64,000 nt of DNA. Source: Candidatus Woesearchaeota archaeon. GTDB lineage: Archaea; Nanobdellota; Nanobdellia; Woesearchaeales; GW2011-AR15. Below the pieces are notes generated by a model. That model made no database searches. It was not told the origin of the DNA and worked only from the letters and a program-made list of their open reading frames with translations. This document shows, in pieces, positions 37,782-47,434 of this stretch. Both the position numbers and the translations under genes were made by a program. Every line of letters begins with the position of its first letter. Position 1 is the first letter of the stretch. The stretch lies in NCBI GenBank assembly GCA_016928835.1, contig JAFGJW010000006.1, positions 62,001-126,000 of the forward strand. Reading direction: 5' to 3'.

Positions 37782-39782
37782 TTACTCCAGGCTCAAACCT
37801 GTGTAAAAAGGCTCTCCTTTGAATTCGGTACTGGGTGCATAATCGCCTACAACATACCTTGGTGGCTCTGTTCGGCCAAAGTAGGAATGCCAGATATCTG
37901 TCCATCCGTCCCTTGTTATACCTGGAACAGCAACATGATATACAGGACTGCCAAAATGGGCCCAAGTGTCTGGCAGGGATATTAGTGCATTAAAGCTACC
38001 GCTTTCAACAATAAAATCCTTAAGTCCTGCTTTCTTAGCCTGCTCAATGAATTCTTTGATAGGCGCATTCCCGTCTCCTGCAATTAAATGCTCATCATGG
38101 AAACCAAAGTTATCGTTCACATGCACATGTCCAATGATGCCCTCATCAACTAATTCCTTTGTCTTGCCGAGAAGCCATTTGTTGAAGCGCTTATTCCTAT
38201 CTTCCAAAGATTCGTCTGGTTTGCTCACAAAAAATTTTTTCCACATATTGGCATGGCCTATGTCAAATGTTGCCTTTATATGTTTTTTTGCCACTTTCTC
38301 TGCCTCTTTTTCTTTCATTCCATAGTTTGATTTAAGTTCTTCAACCATAGCCTTCCTGCCTTTTAACACAATATTTCTTAATTCATCAGGATGACTTCCG
38401 TATGTTTCTGGCCATAGGTTTTCCGGCGCTATAAATATATCTTTTTTCAAATCATAGTGTGTTTTTCCATTTTTAAAATCATCATGAGCCTTTTGTGTCA
38501 TTTGCCATGCATATACCCCAAGTTCAGCCATTGAGTTAGCGGTCTGCTCCATGGCGAATTTGTCTGCAAGTTTAGCTCTCCTCACCATATCAAGCTGCTC
38601 TGTGGCTGTTCTTCTGCCATGCAAAGATAGTTCTTTAATATGGGAGATATTTCTTTCATTCTCTCTTATCTCTTCCTCAAGGTATTTAATGGGGTCAACT
38701 CTGTCAGGAGGAATAAACCCAAACTGCGCTATGGCATCGTAAATCTCTCTTGACTTAACACCCTCTTTCTGGAATTTCCACCAATCCTCCTCAGGAATTT
38801 TCTCCTTGAGATCTTTGTAAAAATTAAGGGCTTTGATAAGCTTCTCCCTGTTTTTCAATGATTCATTATATTCTCTTTCCTGTCTTATGCCAAAATAAAG
38901 GTTGTACATAACATCAACGAATCTCTGCTGGTAAAAAAAGTCCTTTGCAAGCTCTTCTTCTGTGGGCTCCCTACCATATTCATTTTTGTACTGCTCCTTT
39001 CTCTCTTCTTGAAATTCCTCAAAAGTAATCAGTTGTGTTTTTATGTCACCTTTTTCATCAGTTTTATACAAAGGAATCTTGCCGTGATGCATCCTGTCTA
39101 CTGCTTCAAGCTGCTTGTCCACAACAAACTCTCCGTTCTCATCTTTCAAGTATTCAATATTTCCCTTTTCATCGGTTTTATAGATAGGCTTTGCAATCTT
39201 GTCAATAGGCCTTATCTCTGCCACGAGGTTTTTTGTAAGAGGGTCTGCAAGATATATTGCCTTTCTCTTCTCCTCTTCTGGAAATGCCTTAAACATGGAC
39301 TGCCCTCTTTCATCCTGCCATCTGCCATATAAGTATCTTGGAGCCTCGCCAGTATGAAAGACAACAGCTCCGCCAGTAGTGGCGTCAGCTGCGAAATGTA
39401 TGGCTCTTTTTATTTCGTCCATTGTCTCTTTTCGCTGCCTGTCATCAAATTTATGTGCCTGCATATTCAACCCGCTTAAACCCATGACATTAACAGAAGC
39501 ATGTGTTGTAGTCTCCACTTTATTAAACTCTGCTAACTCGCGCATATCTTGTCTCTCTCTCCTTCCAAAAGTCTCTGGTGTCGGCTGCTCTTTATTACCT
39601 TTGCCGTGGCCAAAAAAAGAGAATTCTATCTTATTTGCACCGTGGAATATTCTTGCCTTCAAAGCCTCTGTTTGGTGCTGCATCGGGTTTGTTGTAGTAC
39701 CAAATTCATCAATACCAAACTCATGCTCAACCCTATCCCTCTCTTGCAGTTCTCTATCCATTGTGTTATAGTATTCATCCAT
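37782..39782 (-). CDS. Metal-dependent TIM barrel (AP-endonuclease-2-like) with large helical insertion
   Basis: GAVVFHTG, IFIAPENLWPE, ATFDIGHANMW, GHVHVNDNFGFHDEHLIAGDGN, FIVESG; start placed at MDEYYNTMDRE next to the upstream stop. Confidence 0.7.
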   Translation of the reverse strand: MDEYYNTMDRELQERDRVEHEFGIDEFGTTTNPMQHQTEALKARIFHGANKIEFSFFGHGKGNKEQPTPETFGRRERQDMRELAEFNKVETTTHASVNVMGLSGLNMQAHKFDDRQRKETMDEIKRAIHFAADATTGGAVVFHTGEAPRYLYGRWQDERGQSMFKAFPEEEKRKAIYLADPLTKNLVAEIRPIDKIAKPIYKTDEKGNIEYLKDENGEFVVDKQLEAVDRMHHGKIPLYKTDEKGDIKTQLITFEEFQEERKEQYKNEYGREPTEEELAKDFFYQQRFVDVMYNLYFGIRQEREYNESLKNREKLIKALNFYKDLKEKIPEEDWWKFQKEGVKSREIYDAIAQFGFIPPDRVDPIKYLEEEIRENERNISHIKELSLHGRRTATEQLDMVRRAKLADKFAMEQTANSMAELGVYAWQMTQKAHDDFKNGKTHYDLKKDIFIAPENLWPETYGSHPDELRNIVLKGRKAMVEELKSNYGMKEKEAEKVAKKHIKATFDIGHANMWKKFFVSKPDESLEDRNKRFNKWLLGKTKELVDEGIIGHVHVNDNFGFHDEHLIAGDGNAPIKEFIEQAKKAGLKDFIVESGSFNALISLPDTWAHFGSPVYHVAVPGITRDGWTDIWHSYFGRTEPPRYVVGDYAPSTEFKGEPFYTGLSLE

Positions 39783-39783
39783 T

Positions 39784-41340
39784 TTATGGGTAATAAATAC
39801 AGCTACCTGGCCCCTCTTTGAATTTTTGATAACCCACCTGACAAGCCTCCATTGCAAAATGTCCTGCATGCTTTTTCCCAACTTCTTCTTTATAGGAAGG
39901 TTTTGTTTTTTTCTTTTTAGCGCCCTTTGTTTTAGGCGCTAAACTTTTAAAAATATCACCAACTCCACCAAAAACACCAATAAAGGGATCAAGCACAGAA
40001 GGCAATTTTTTCTGCACTTTTTCTTCCTGCTTTTTCTCTCCAAACTCTTCTCCTTTTTCAGAGAGATATTTTTTCAGCTCACCTCCTAAAGCATCCATTG
40101 CTGCCTGGACAGATTCATTAATGCTGCCCATAAGCTGGAAATCTTCTTCCTCACGATATTTCTTATAAGCTTCAATCTGGGCATCATTCCACGAATATGC
40201 TCTCAAGGTTATATCTGCCTGACCTACATGAATAGGGCCTTTATGCTGGTACTCATAACTATGGAAAGCAAGTTCTGGCCGTACCCTATATATAAAGTGG
40301 CTTGCTACAACTCCTCTACTGTTTTTATAATGGTTCTCATCTGTTCTGATAAATAATGTCTCAATTTCAATTATCTGGGTTTCAAACGCATTAATAATTT
40401 CAGGTCTTTTCATGTTTTTTTCATAGAGTTGGAGCCTTTTCACATTTCTCAAATAGGGTGTGATCCAGGACATATAGAGCTGAATAGTATTGTAATGCTG
40501 CCTCAGATACTTAATTTCAAAGTTCTTTCTTGTTTCCAATTCTTTGAAAGTGCGTTCTTTCCATTCATAGTATTGTCTTAATTTCCTCTTCAAAACCTCC
40601 TTAACCTTTTCATTGAATTTCATTGCATTTACTACTCTTTCAATCTCATTTTTCTTCATAGGCTTTGTCCTAAAGAACAAGTCTGGGATTATAGTAAAGC
40701 CCACTGTCTGTGATAAACCATAAACTGAGCTTGGATTTTTCGCACCGCCCTCCACCTGGTCTATCCATAATCCCTTTAATACTATCTCTGAACTCAGGGC
40801 AAGCTCTCCGTTCTCTTTTTCACTGTCATAATAATAACTTAATCTGTCCTCGATAACACGGACCTCTCTCACAATCTGAAATAGGCCCTTAATCATCTCG
40901 CTTATTCCTTTTAAGTACTGTGAAGCCTGGTTCTGTTGTGCTCCTAATCTAGTCTGTAAATTGCCAAATAGAGAAGAGGAAACACTTGAAGCAAGAGTAT
41001 CAATCACCTTCTCAACCCTTTCACAACCCCACTGTTCCTGGAAATGCCGAATAAACCAATAATACATCTGCTCAATATTCAGGTCTGGATATTCAAGAAT
41101 AAGCCTAAAACTTCTAAGTGGTGCAGGAAAGTCAGTCTTAGCAATATTATGTTGCACTATTTCTGTATTCTCCTGAAAAGGAACCGGTTTCTTAAGTTTT
41201 GCAGAAGCCTCGTCATCAATAAATCCGAATTTAATCAATCTTTCTCCAACATTTAACTCAGAGACCTTCTTCTTTTTAATAGCCTCAATCTGGGACTCTA
41301 GTTTATTCTCTTTTTTAGGAACAAAGGGCACACTAACCAT
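39784..41340 (-). CDS. Hypothetical 518-aa protein
   Basis: Long ORF; Lys-rich C-terminal linker; junction overlap with the downstream TIM-barrel gene. Confidence 0.65.
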   Translation of the reverse strand: MVSVPFVPKKENKLESQIEAIKKKKVSELNVGERLIKFGFIDDEASAKLKKPVPFQENTEIVQHNIAKTDFPAPLRSFRLILEYPDLNIEQMYYWFIRHFQEQWGCERVEKVIDTLASSVSSSLFGNLQTRLGAQQNQASQYLKGISEMIKGLFQIVREVRVIEDRLSYYYDSEKENGELALSSEIVLKGLWIDQVEGGAKNPSSVYGLSQTVGFTIIPDLFFRTKPMKKNEIERVVNAMKFNEKVKEVLKRKLRQYYEWKERTFKELETRKNFEIKYLRQHYNTIQLYMSWITPYLRNVKRLQLYEKNMKRPEIINAFETQIIEIETLFIRTDENHYKNSRGVVASHFIYRVRPELAFHSYEYQHKGPIHVGQADITLRAYSWNDAQIEAYKKYREEEDFQLMGSINESVQAAMDALGGELKKYLSEKGEEFGEKKQEEKVQKKLPSVLDPFIGVFGGVGDIFKSLAPKTKGAKKKKTKPSYKEEVGKKHAGHFAMEACQVGYQKFKEGPGSCIYYP

Positions 41341-41465
41341 TTTTCTATACTAATATATTTTTTACTATTTTTATAATTTTCTATTATATAAAAATGATAT
41401 TTTAACTACTTTGAAGTAGTGTAAAATAGAAAACTTTATAAATAACATGAATTTTGTTGGTCAAA

Positions 41466-41942
41466 ATGAATAAAAAAATCAGTGGTAAAAACATCATTAT
41501 GTTTGCACTCATGATACTCTTTCTTATACCTCTTGTAAGTGCAGCTTGGGTTCAACCATTAGATTGTGATAAACTAACGAATGAAGAGTTTATTTCAAAA
41601 ACTGAGTATACAGAAGAAGAAATGTTCTGCTTTTATGGTTCTGGATATCAGGAAGGGGAGGAAGTTAAAGTCTCTCTTGAAAATGAGGAAAGGAAAATTT
41701 CTGGTGAATACAGTGCAAGTAAGGGAGGTATCTTGACTTCAATAAATTCATTTATTAATAATCTTGTAGCTGGCGTCTATAATCTGTTTGTAAGAGGAGA
41801 GAGCAACACAGTACAGTATAGTGAAAAGATAATAGTGAGAGGAGAAGATCCAGAGATACCTGAATTTACAACAATTGCAGCCGGGCTGGTTTTAATCGGC
41901 GCTGGCATTATAATCTCAAAAAAGAGGAAACAAAATGAATAG
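41466..41942 (+). CDS. Exported C-terminally anchored protein
   Basis: Signal peptide, short ectodomain, C-terminal TM FTTIAAGLVLIGAGIIISKKRKQ. Confidence 0.6.
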   Translation: MNKKISGKNIIMFALMILFLIPLVSAAWVQPLDCDKLTNEEFISKTEYTEEEMFCFYGSGYQEGEEVKVSLENEERKISGEYSASKGGILTSINSFINNLVAGVYNLFVRGESNTVQYSEKIIVRGEDPEIPEFTTIAAGLVLIGAGIIISKKRKQNE

Positions 41943-42819
41943 GAAATTGTTATTTTATATATCAGCAATATTCATTATTTGTATAGGTGCATTTGCCCTA
42001 GATTCATGTGAAGATATTGTAACCTGCATAAACCAAGATAATGACCCATATTGTCTTGTAGACGATACAAGCTGTACATTTACTAAATACATAGACTCAG
42101 ACGGATCATGCGTTGTGGATAATAGTTACTTTGACTCAGACGGCGATAATGACGGGTGGACAGATGGATGTGATGCTTTTATTAATGACAACACAGAATG
42201 GATTGATGTTGACGGAGACGGTATTGGACATAATAAGGATTGTGATGATTTTGATTCAGATAATCAAGACATCTGCAATAGTGATACAACAACTACAACC
42301 TCTTCAACCACAACCATCTCAAGTAGTACATCAACAAGTATAACAACAAGCACTTCTACAAGTACTTCAACCAGTAGTTCAACTACTACAACAATACCAG
42401 CAATAGCAGCAGAAAAAGAAAATAACGGCGGCAGTCTTAAATATTTTTGCACTGCTGCTTGGGAATGCAGTGAATGGGGGGCTTGTGCTGACGGAATAAA
42501 AGCAAGGGAGTGCACAAAGACAAATAACTGTGGAGACGAGTCTAATAAACCAGAAGAGGTGAAGATATGCCCTTCGGTATCTGTATTAACTTTAAAATCT
42601 GAGGCAAAAGGTGGCATTAACCAGGGAAATGAAAGCGAGCCGCTAAAAAATGGTGTTCCTGTAGAGCCCACTAGTGATGAGGATAATACCCAAACAGGAG
42701 ATCTGCCCAAAGTCACTGGCATGATAAGTCTAATCGGAGGAACAATTTCTTGGTTGTTTTTAATGATACTATTAGTTTTGTTGCTATTATTTGTGTATTT
42801 CAAGCATAAGAAGAAATAG
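41935..42819 (+). CDS. Surface protein with TSP3-like Ca motifs, Ser/Thr-rich stalk, TSP1-like module and C-terminal TM
   Basis: DSDGDNDGWTDGCDAFINDNTEWIDVDGDGIGHNKDCDD; (T/S)n tract; WECSEWGACADGIKARECTKTNNCG. Confidence 0.7.
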   Translation: MNRKLLFYISAIFIICIGAFALDSCEDIVTCINQDNDPYCLVDDTSCTFTKYIDSDGSCVVDNSYFDSDGDNDGWTDGCDAFINDNTEWIDVDGDGIGHNKDCDDFDSDNQDICNSDTTTTTSSTTTISSSTSTSITTSTSTSTSTSSSTTTTIPAIAAEKENNGGSLKYFCTAAWECSEWGACADGIKARECTKTNNCGDESNKPEEVKICPSVSVLTLKSEAKGGINQGNESEPLKNGVPVEPTSDEDNTQTGDLPKVTGMISLIGGTISWLFLMILLVLLLLFVYFKHKKK

Positions 42820-42828
42820 TTGCTGTTT

Positions 42829-43707
42829 CTACTTAATAATAAAATTAAAGATTAGTATATTTTTAAAAACAAGAGAGTATAAGAAGGCCAGCAAAAAACT
42901 TGGGATAAAAGGTATGCCTTCCTTGATCTTTATCTTCTCAATCTTTTTTTCCTTCTTGAACTGCATCAATTTTTTTATTTGATACTTTTTAATCCCTAAA
43001 TCCTTGGGTCCGCAGACATATTCTTTATCTATTACTACATCATCAACAATCCAGTCTCCCTCAGTCAATTTGTCTGGTGCAATATACTTGATCATACTAA
43101 TATCCTCAACAGCCTTAACAATTAACCAGAGATATTGCATGAAATAGAGAAATATGAGTGTCACTGCCAATAAATATTTTAAGTCTCTTTGAACCGCTAC
43201 CTGTGGCAAAAGTAGGATAACACCAATAAAAACCAGTAACACAAGCCCGGTAAGCAGTCTTGATTTCTTGTACTTATGCAGATAAAAAGTCATTCTCTTT
43301 TTTACACCATTAAAATTTCTGAAGCTGAGCGAGAATATCCACACAATTCCATAAAAAGCGCCGATAAATAGTATATTGACATATAATATAGCAATAAATG
43401 GTATAAAAGAGGAGGCAATATCCAGTCCTAACAACGTGCCAAGCGCCATAATCATCTTGCTATCACCCCCGCCCCATTGACCAGAGTAAAACATAATATA
43501 AGCAAGTGCGAATGAACCTGTGAAACCAAGCGCAGAATAAAACAGAAATCTGAAGTCATTCATATATATTGTATAAAGCAGATTCAAGAAAAAGCCGCAA
43601 ACAATCATTCCATAGTTAAGCCAATCCGGAACTTCCCTTTTTCTGAGGTCAGAGACTGAAGCAGCAATCAAGCCAATAAGAGACACAGTAAGTATAACAA
43701 AATTCAT
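42829..43707 (-). CDS. Prepilin/prearchaellin peptidase (A24 family)
   Basis: SVSDLRKREVPDWLNY and GGGDSKM (GxGD) aspartates in a multi-TM protein. Confidence 0.9.
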   Translation of the reverse strand: MNFVILTVSLIGLIAASVSDLRKREVPDWLNYGMIVCGFFLNLLYTIYMNDFRFLFYSALGFTGSFALAYIMFYSGQWGGGDSKMIMALGTLLGLDIASSFIPFIAILYVNILFIGAFYGIVWIFSLSFRNFNGVKKRMTFYLHKYKKSRLLTGLVLLVFIGVILLLPQVAVQRDLKYLLAVTLIFLYFMQYLWLIVKAVEDISMIKYIAPDKLTEGDWIVDDVVIDKEYVCGPKDLGIKKYQIKKLMQFKKEKKIEKIKIKEGIPFIPSFLLAFLYSLVFKNILIFNFIIK

Positions 43708-43771
43708 ATCTATTCATTCCATTACTGAAAAGTTTATAAAGTTTTTCTTATTCTTCCATCCGGGGATTAGA

Positions 43772-44470
43772 TTGATTGAATTTAAGAAGCTTGGGGAGAT
43801 AATACAAAAAAAAGTCCAGTCGCAGAAATTGGATATCCCAAAACACATTATTATTAATACCCAAACACGGCTCCCTGGTCTTGAACCTGACAAAGAAGAT
43901 GAAATAAAAAAAAAGAGTGTCGAGAACATCTCTCTTGCTGCTGACCTGCAGATAGAATTCAGAATCCCTATTTTAACTGTGTCCTTTGATTCGGATATTT
44001 GTAGAGATGCTGAGTTATCTGAATTTATTGAGACCCTGATTGAAAAAGCAAATCAGAATAAGGTCCGGGTCAGTGTAATTGGAAGCTGGTATGACCTTAG
44101 AGGAGATATTGTCGATGATTTAAAAAAATTAATAAATGAGACCCAGGACTATGACAACCTTTTCCTTAACCTCTGTATCAATTATGACGGACAGCAAGAA
44201 ATTGTTGATGCCTGCAGAGTTATTATTAGAAAGATTATTTTTAACAATCTTGAGATGGATTCCATTAATAAAGAACTAATTAAGCAGAACCTATACAGTT
44301 CCTATTTTCTACCACCTGATTTGATAATTGAATGCTCAAACAGATTCAGAGGTACTTTTCTATGGGATTGTATAAATAGTATTGTCTATTGCACTAATAA
44401 AACCTTTGACATGTTCAGCAAATTGGAGTTTACCAAGGCCCTAGAAAGCTACAAAAGGGATCTAGATTAG
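43772..44470 (+). CDS. Undecaprenyl diphosphate synthase-like (cis-prenyltransferase fold) protein lacking catalytic residues
   Basis: Aligns by eye with UppS: KVRVSVIGSWYDLRGDI, LFLNLCINYDGQQEIVDACR, LPPDLIIECSNRFRGTFLWDCINSIVYC, LEFTKALESYKRD; DGNGRW and RxGGExR not conserved. Confidence 0.75.
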   Translation: MIEFKKLGEIIQKKVQSQKLDIPKHIIINTQTRLPGLEPDKEDEIKKKSVENISLAADLQIEFRIPILTVSFDSDICRDAELSEFIETLIEKANQNKVRVSVIGSWYDLRGDIVDDLKKLINETQDYDNLFLNLCINYDGQQEIVDACRVIIRKIIFNNLEMDSINKELIKQNLYSSYFLPPDLIIECSNRFRGTFLWDCINSIVYCTNKTFDMFSKLEFTKALESYKRDLD

Positions 44471-45078
44471 GCAAGTTCCAAATACTTAATCCTCTCCAGA
44501 GAATCTTGTATTTCTTCTGAAGAAGCATCTAAGTCAAATTTCTTCTTAAGCTCCTTTTGAATTAACTCAGTGGTTTTACCTTCATATCCAAGCTTTTTGA
44601 TTAGGTTAACTAGATCTTCGTGCATGTTCCAAGGAAAAACAATCCAAGCCCATTCTCTCTCATGTCCATAGTAATCTGGCACGTATTTGGAATTTGTAAG
44701 GTGAATAAGCGTGGCTGTCTTTAGTTTGTCAGGGTTCAGACCAAGAAGATGAAGCTTCGATATTTCCATACTCTGCCCTGTATCAGTAATATCATCAACA
44801 AGAAGAACTTTCTTACCAGATAAACTAATATTTAGACCATAACTGATTTTTGCTTTCCCGTCCTTTGTTGCAGTTATTCCCCAATGATCTACCTTCATTG
44901 AAAGACAATTTTTAATAACCAGCAAATCACATAATATCCTTGCAGGAACAAGCCCCCCGCGGGAAACAGCAACAATCAGATCAGGCCGATATTTTGACTT
45001 TCTAATTTTGTCGGTAACTATTTTTGCATACCTAACCATTTCCTCCCAAGTAGGCCTTATACATTTCAGATTATCCAA
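44467..45078 (-). CDS. Phosphoribosyltransferase
   Basis: PDLIVAVSRGGLVPARILCD and PRPP motif KVLLVDDITDTGQS. Confidence 0.88.
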   Translation of the reverse strand: MDNLKCIRPTWEEMVRYAKIVTDKIRKSKYRPDLIVAVSRGGLVPARILCDLLVIKNCLSMKVDHWGITATKDGKAKISYGLNISLSGKKVLLVDDITDTGQSMEISKLHLLGLNPDKLKTATLIHLTNSKYVPDYYGHEREWAWIVFPWNMHEDLVNLIKKLGYEGKTTELIQKELKKKFDLDASSEEIQDSLERIKYLELA

Positions 45079-45182
45079 TTTAAGTCACCCCTAATAATCT
45101 TTTTATTTAGTTATATTTATAATTTACTCTTCAATGGTCAAATAAACAAAGATTTAAATAAAATCACACAATTATATTATTT

Positions 45183-46913
45183 ATGAAAAATATACTCTTG
45201 CTCAGAGAAGTTAGCGAGCAGGATTTACCCATTGTTGGGACAAAAGGCATTAGTCTGTCAAAGTTATTTAAGCACAAGTTTAATACACCACCTGGATTTA
45301 TTGTAACCACCACAGTATTTGATAAGTTGCTGGAAAGTGCAGAGATAAAAACTAATATTAATCACTTACTTACAAAATTGAGTGAGGACTTAAGCAATAC
45401 TAATGAAATTTCAAGTGCCATTCAAAAATTAATACTTAGTTCTGATTTTCCTGAAATTGTGCAGGAAGATATTACTGAGGCGTACGAAAGTCTTGGTTTT
45501 GACCCAATGGCAAGAGATGCCTCTTCACTCCTGCTAACTAAGGAGGAATTTGTTGCAGTCAGGAGCAGTTATACAGAGGAGATTAATCAGTTAGCAGTAG
45601 GCTCAGTTGCTTTGTTAAATGTAAAAGGAGAAAAAAGAGTGATACAAGGTATAAAGGAATGCTATTGCTCTTTATTTGGCCCAAAGGTATTAGGAATAAT
45701 GAAGAGGTCGGCACTCAACGCCTCAAACATGGCAGTTATTATACAAAAAATGGTTGATGCTGAGAAATCTGGTGTTGCTTACTCCTATAATATCAATACT
45801 GGATCAAACTCAGAGATACTCATTAAAGCCTGTTTTGGCTTAGGTGAGGCAATCACCTCTGGCAGTATTTATCCAGACGAATATACTTTGGGGAAGAAGG
45901 AGCTACAGATTAATGATGTCAAGGTTCACGAAAAGAGATTTAGACTTGTAAGGGATGTTGAAACTGAGGAGACGATAAAAGAAGACTTAAAAGAAAAGTC
46001 AAATGTCCGTGTTCTACAGGATCCTGAGTTGATTGAGGTTGCCAGAATTACAAAAAAGATTGTCGCACATTTTGAACAAGATCAAGTTGTAGAGTGGGCT
46101 TTGAGGGATAATACACTTTATATCCTTAATACTAGGGCTATTGCCAAGCAAAAAGAGCATATAGATCAAAAAGAAGAATCTGGAGAAAGGGTGCAGCTTG
46201 AAATATATGAAAGTGAAGAGGAGAAGGTTCCTGATATAATAGACCTTGATACTAGATCAGAGATTGAGGATATTGAGGAGCGAAATTTACCAGAACCCGA
46301 AGTAGCCGAGGTAGATGAAGGGATAATACTTACAAATCAAGATGATGAAATTGCCACTGTTTCTGAACAGGAGGAAGAGATTGAGAAGGCAGAAACAGAG
46401 GATATGGTATCGGATTCTATAGAAATCGAAGCAACTGACCAACCCCCTGGGGAACAAGACAGTGAAGAGATTATTGAAAAGGTTCCACAAGAAGAGGAAG
46501 AAGAAGAGCAAAAGGAAGAAGGTATTCCTGTCCCTGAGGAAGAATCAATTTTTTCTTCATTCAAACCATTTGAAGAGCCGCAGACCGAGCTTAGTAAACC
46601 TATTATCTCCCACAGTGATTCCCCATCTCTCCTCTCAAAGGCATTTTTTAATGCTGGTAATGTAATTATCTGCTGTGATATGGTTATAATGAACAAATTA
46701 AAGGAAATATTCCACCAAGAATTTGGCAGGATTACACACAGCTATAGTGAACTAATTGATGGATTGAGTGATAGAAGGAGTATCCCCTACATACATGAAA
46801 TTCAAAAAATCCATGAACTAAAGACTAAGTTTTTAGAGGAACTCATTGACCCAAGACCGGAAGACGTGGCCTTAGCATTAAATATTGCTGAAAAATTCAT
46901 AGAGGAAATATGA
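45183..46913 (+). CDS. PEP synthase/PPDK-like ATP-binding domain protein with acidic tail
   Basis: VGTKGISLSKL..PPGFIVTT, FVAVRSSYTEE, ACFGLGEAITSGSIYPDEY, VVEWALRDNTLYILNTRAIA; no TxxGGxTSHxAI swivel domain. Confidence 0.8.
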   Translation: MKNILLLREVSEQDLPIVGTKGISLSKLFKHKFNTPPGFIVTTTVFDKLLESAEIKTNINHLLTKLSEDLSNTNEISSAIQKLILSSDFPEIVQEDITEAYESLGFDPMARDASSLLLTKEEFVAVRSSYTEEINQLAVGSVALLNVKGEKRVIQGIKECYCSLFGPKVLGIMKRSALNASNMAVIIQKMVDAEKSGVAYSYNINTGSNSEILIKACFGLGEAITSGSIYPDEYTLGKKELQINDVKVHEKRFRLVRDVETEETIKEDLKEKSNVRVLQDPELIEVARITKKIVAHFEQDQVVEWALRDNTLYILNTRAIAKQKEHIDQKEESGERVQLEIYESEEEKVPDIIDLDTRSEIEDIEERNLPEPEVAEVDEGIILTNQDDEIATVSEQEEEIEKAETEDMVSDSIEIEATDQPPGEQDSEEIIEKVPQEEEEEEQKEEGIPVPEEESIFSSFKPFEEPQTELSKPIISHSDSPSLLSKAFFNAGNVIICCDMVIMNKLKEIFHQEFGRITHSYSELIDGLSDRRSIPYIHEIQKIHELKTKFLEELIDPRPEDVALALNIAEKFIEEI

Positions 46914-47434
46914 ATCCAAAAAAAGAGTTTCACAGAATGGAATCATTTCTTAAAAGGCTTGAGCAGGGTGAACTAAAGCTAGAACACGAGGAGTATGAAG
47001 AATTAAGGCAAGAAGCAAATGCAATACAAGTCCTTTTAAAAAAATATCCCCGACTGACTGTTCAACTTGAGCAGATTAAAAAAGAGATTCTAATATTTTT
47101 GCAGGTGCTGGAAAAATTAATCCTTGTTATTGAGCATGAAATCTTCCTGACAGATGAAGATATAGAAAATTACCAATTTATACCACAAGATTTATGCCAG
47201 ATATTGTCTGAGATCTATGAATTAAACCAGGAAGAGTTCTTTAAAATGGAAAACATACTCGAGAGTGTTTCACATACATATGATAAGTTGCTAATGCTTA
47301 AAGAACTGTCAAACGAGGAGCCATATAAAAGAATTGTTAAAATGTTTCAGGTAATAATGACAAATCTACAAAAAGTCATTGATAAAATAAAGATAGAGAA
47401 AAGAGTGTTGTATGAGTCCAGTCTGGAAAACTAG
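46910..47434 (+). CDS. Helical hypothetical protein
   Basis: ATGA overlap with upstream gene; coiled-coil composition. Confidence 0.55.
   Translation: MNPKKEFHRMESFLKRLEQGELKLEHEEYEELRQEANAIQVLLKKYPRLTVQLEQIKKEILIFLQVLEKLILVIEHEIFLTDEDIENYQFIPQDLCQILSEIYELNQEEFFKMENILESVSHTYDKLLMLKELSNEEPYKRIVKMFQVIMTNLQKVIDKIKIEKRVLYESSLEN

Noticed and set aside
42283-42405. Short repetitive ACA/AGT units considered as a CRISPR or satellite
   Set aside because: Simple codon-level low complexity encoding a Ser/Thr linker, with no repeat-spacer periodicity.
42264-42803. 179-aa minus-strand ORF opposite the Thr/Ser-rich surface protein
   Set aside because: Its Val-rich low-complexity tract is the complement of the ACA/TCA repeats; no promoter or domain support.
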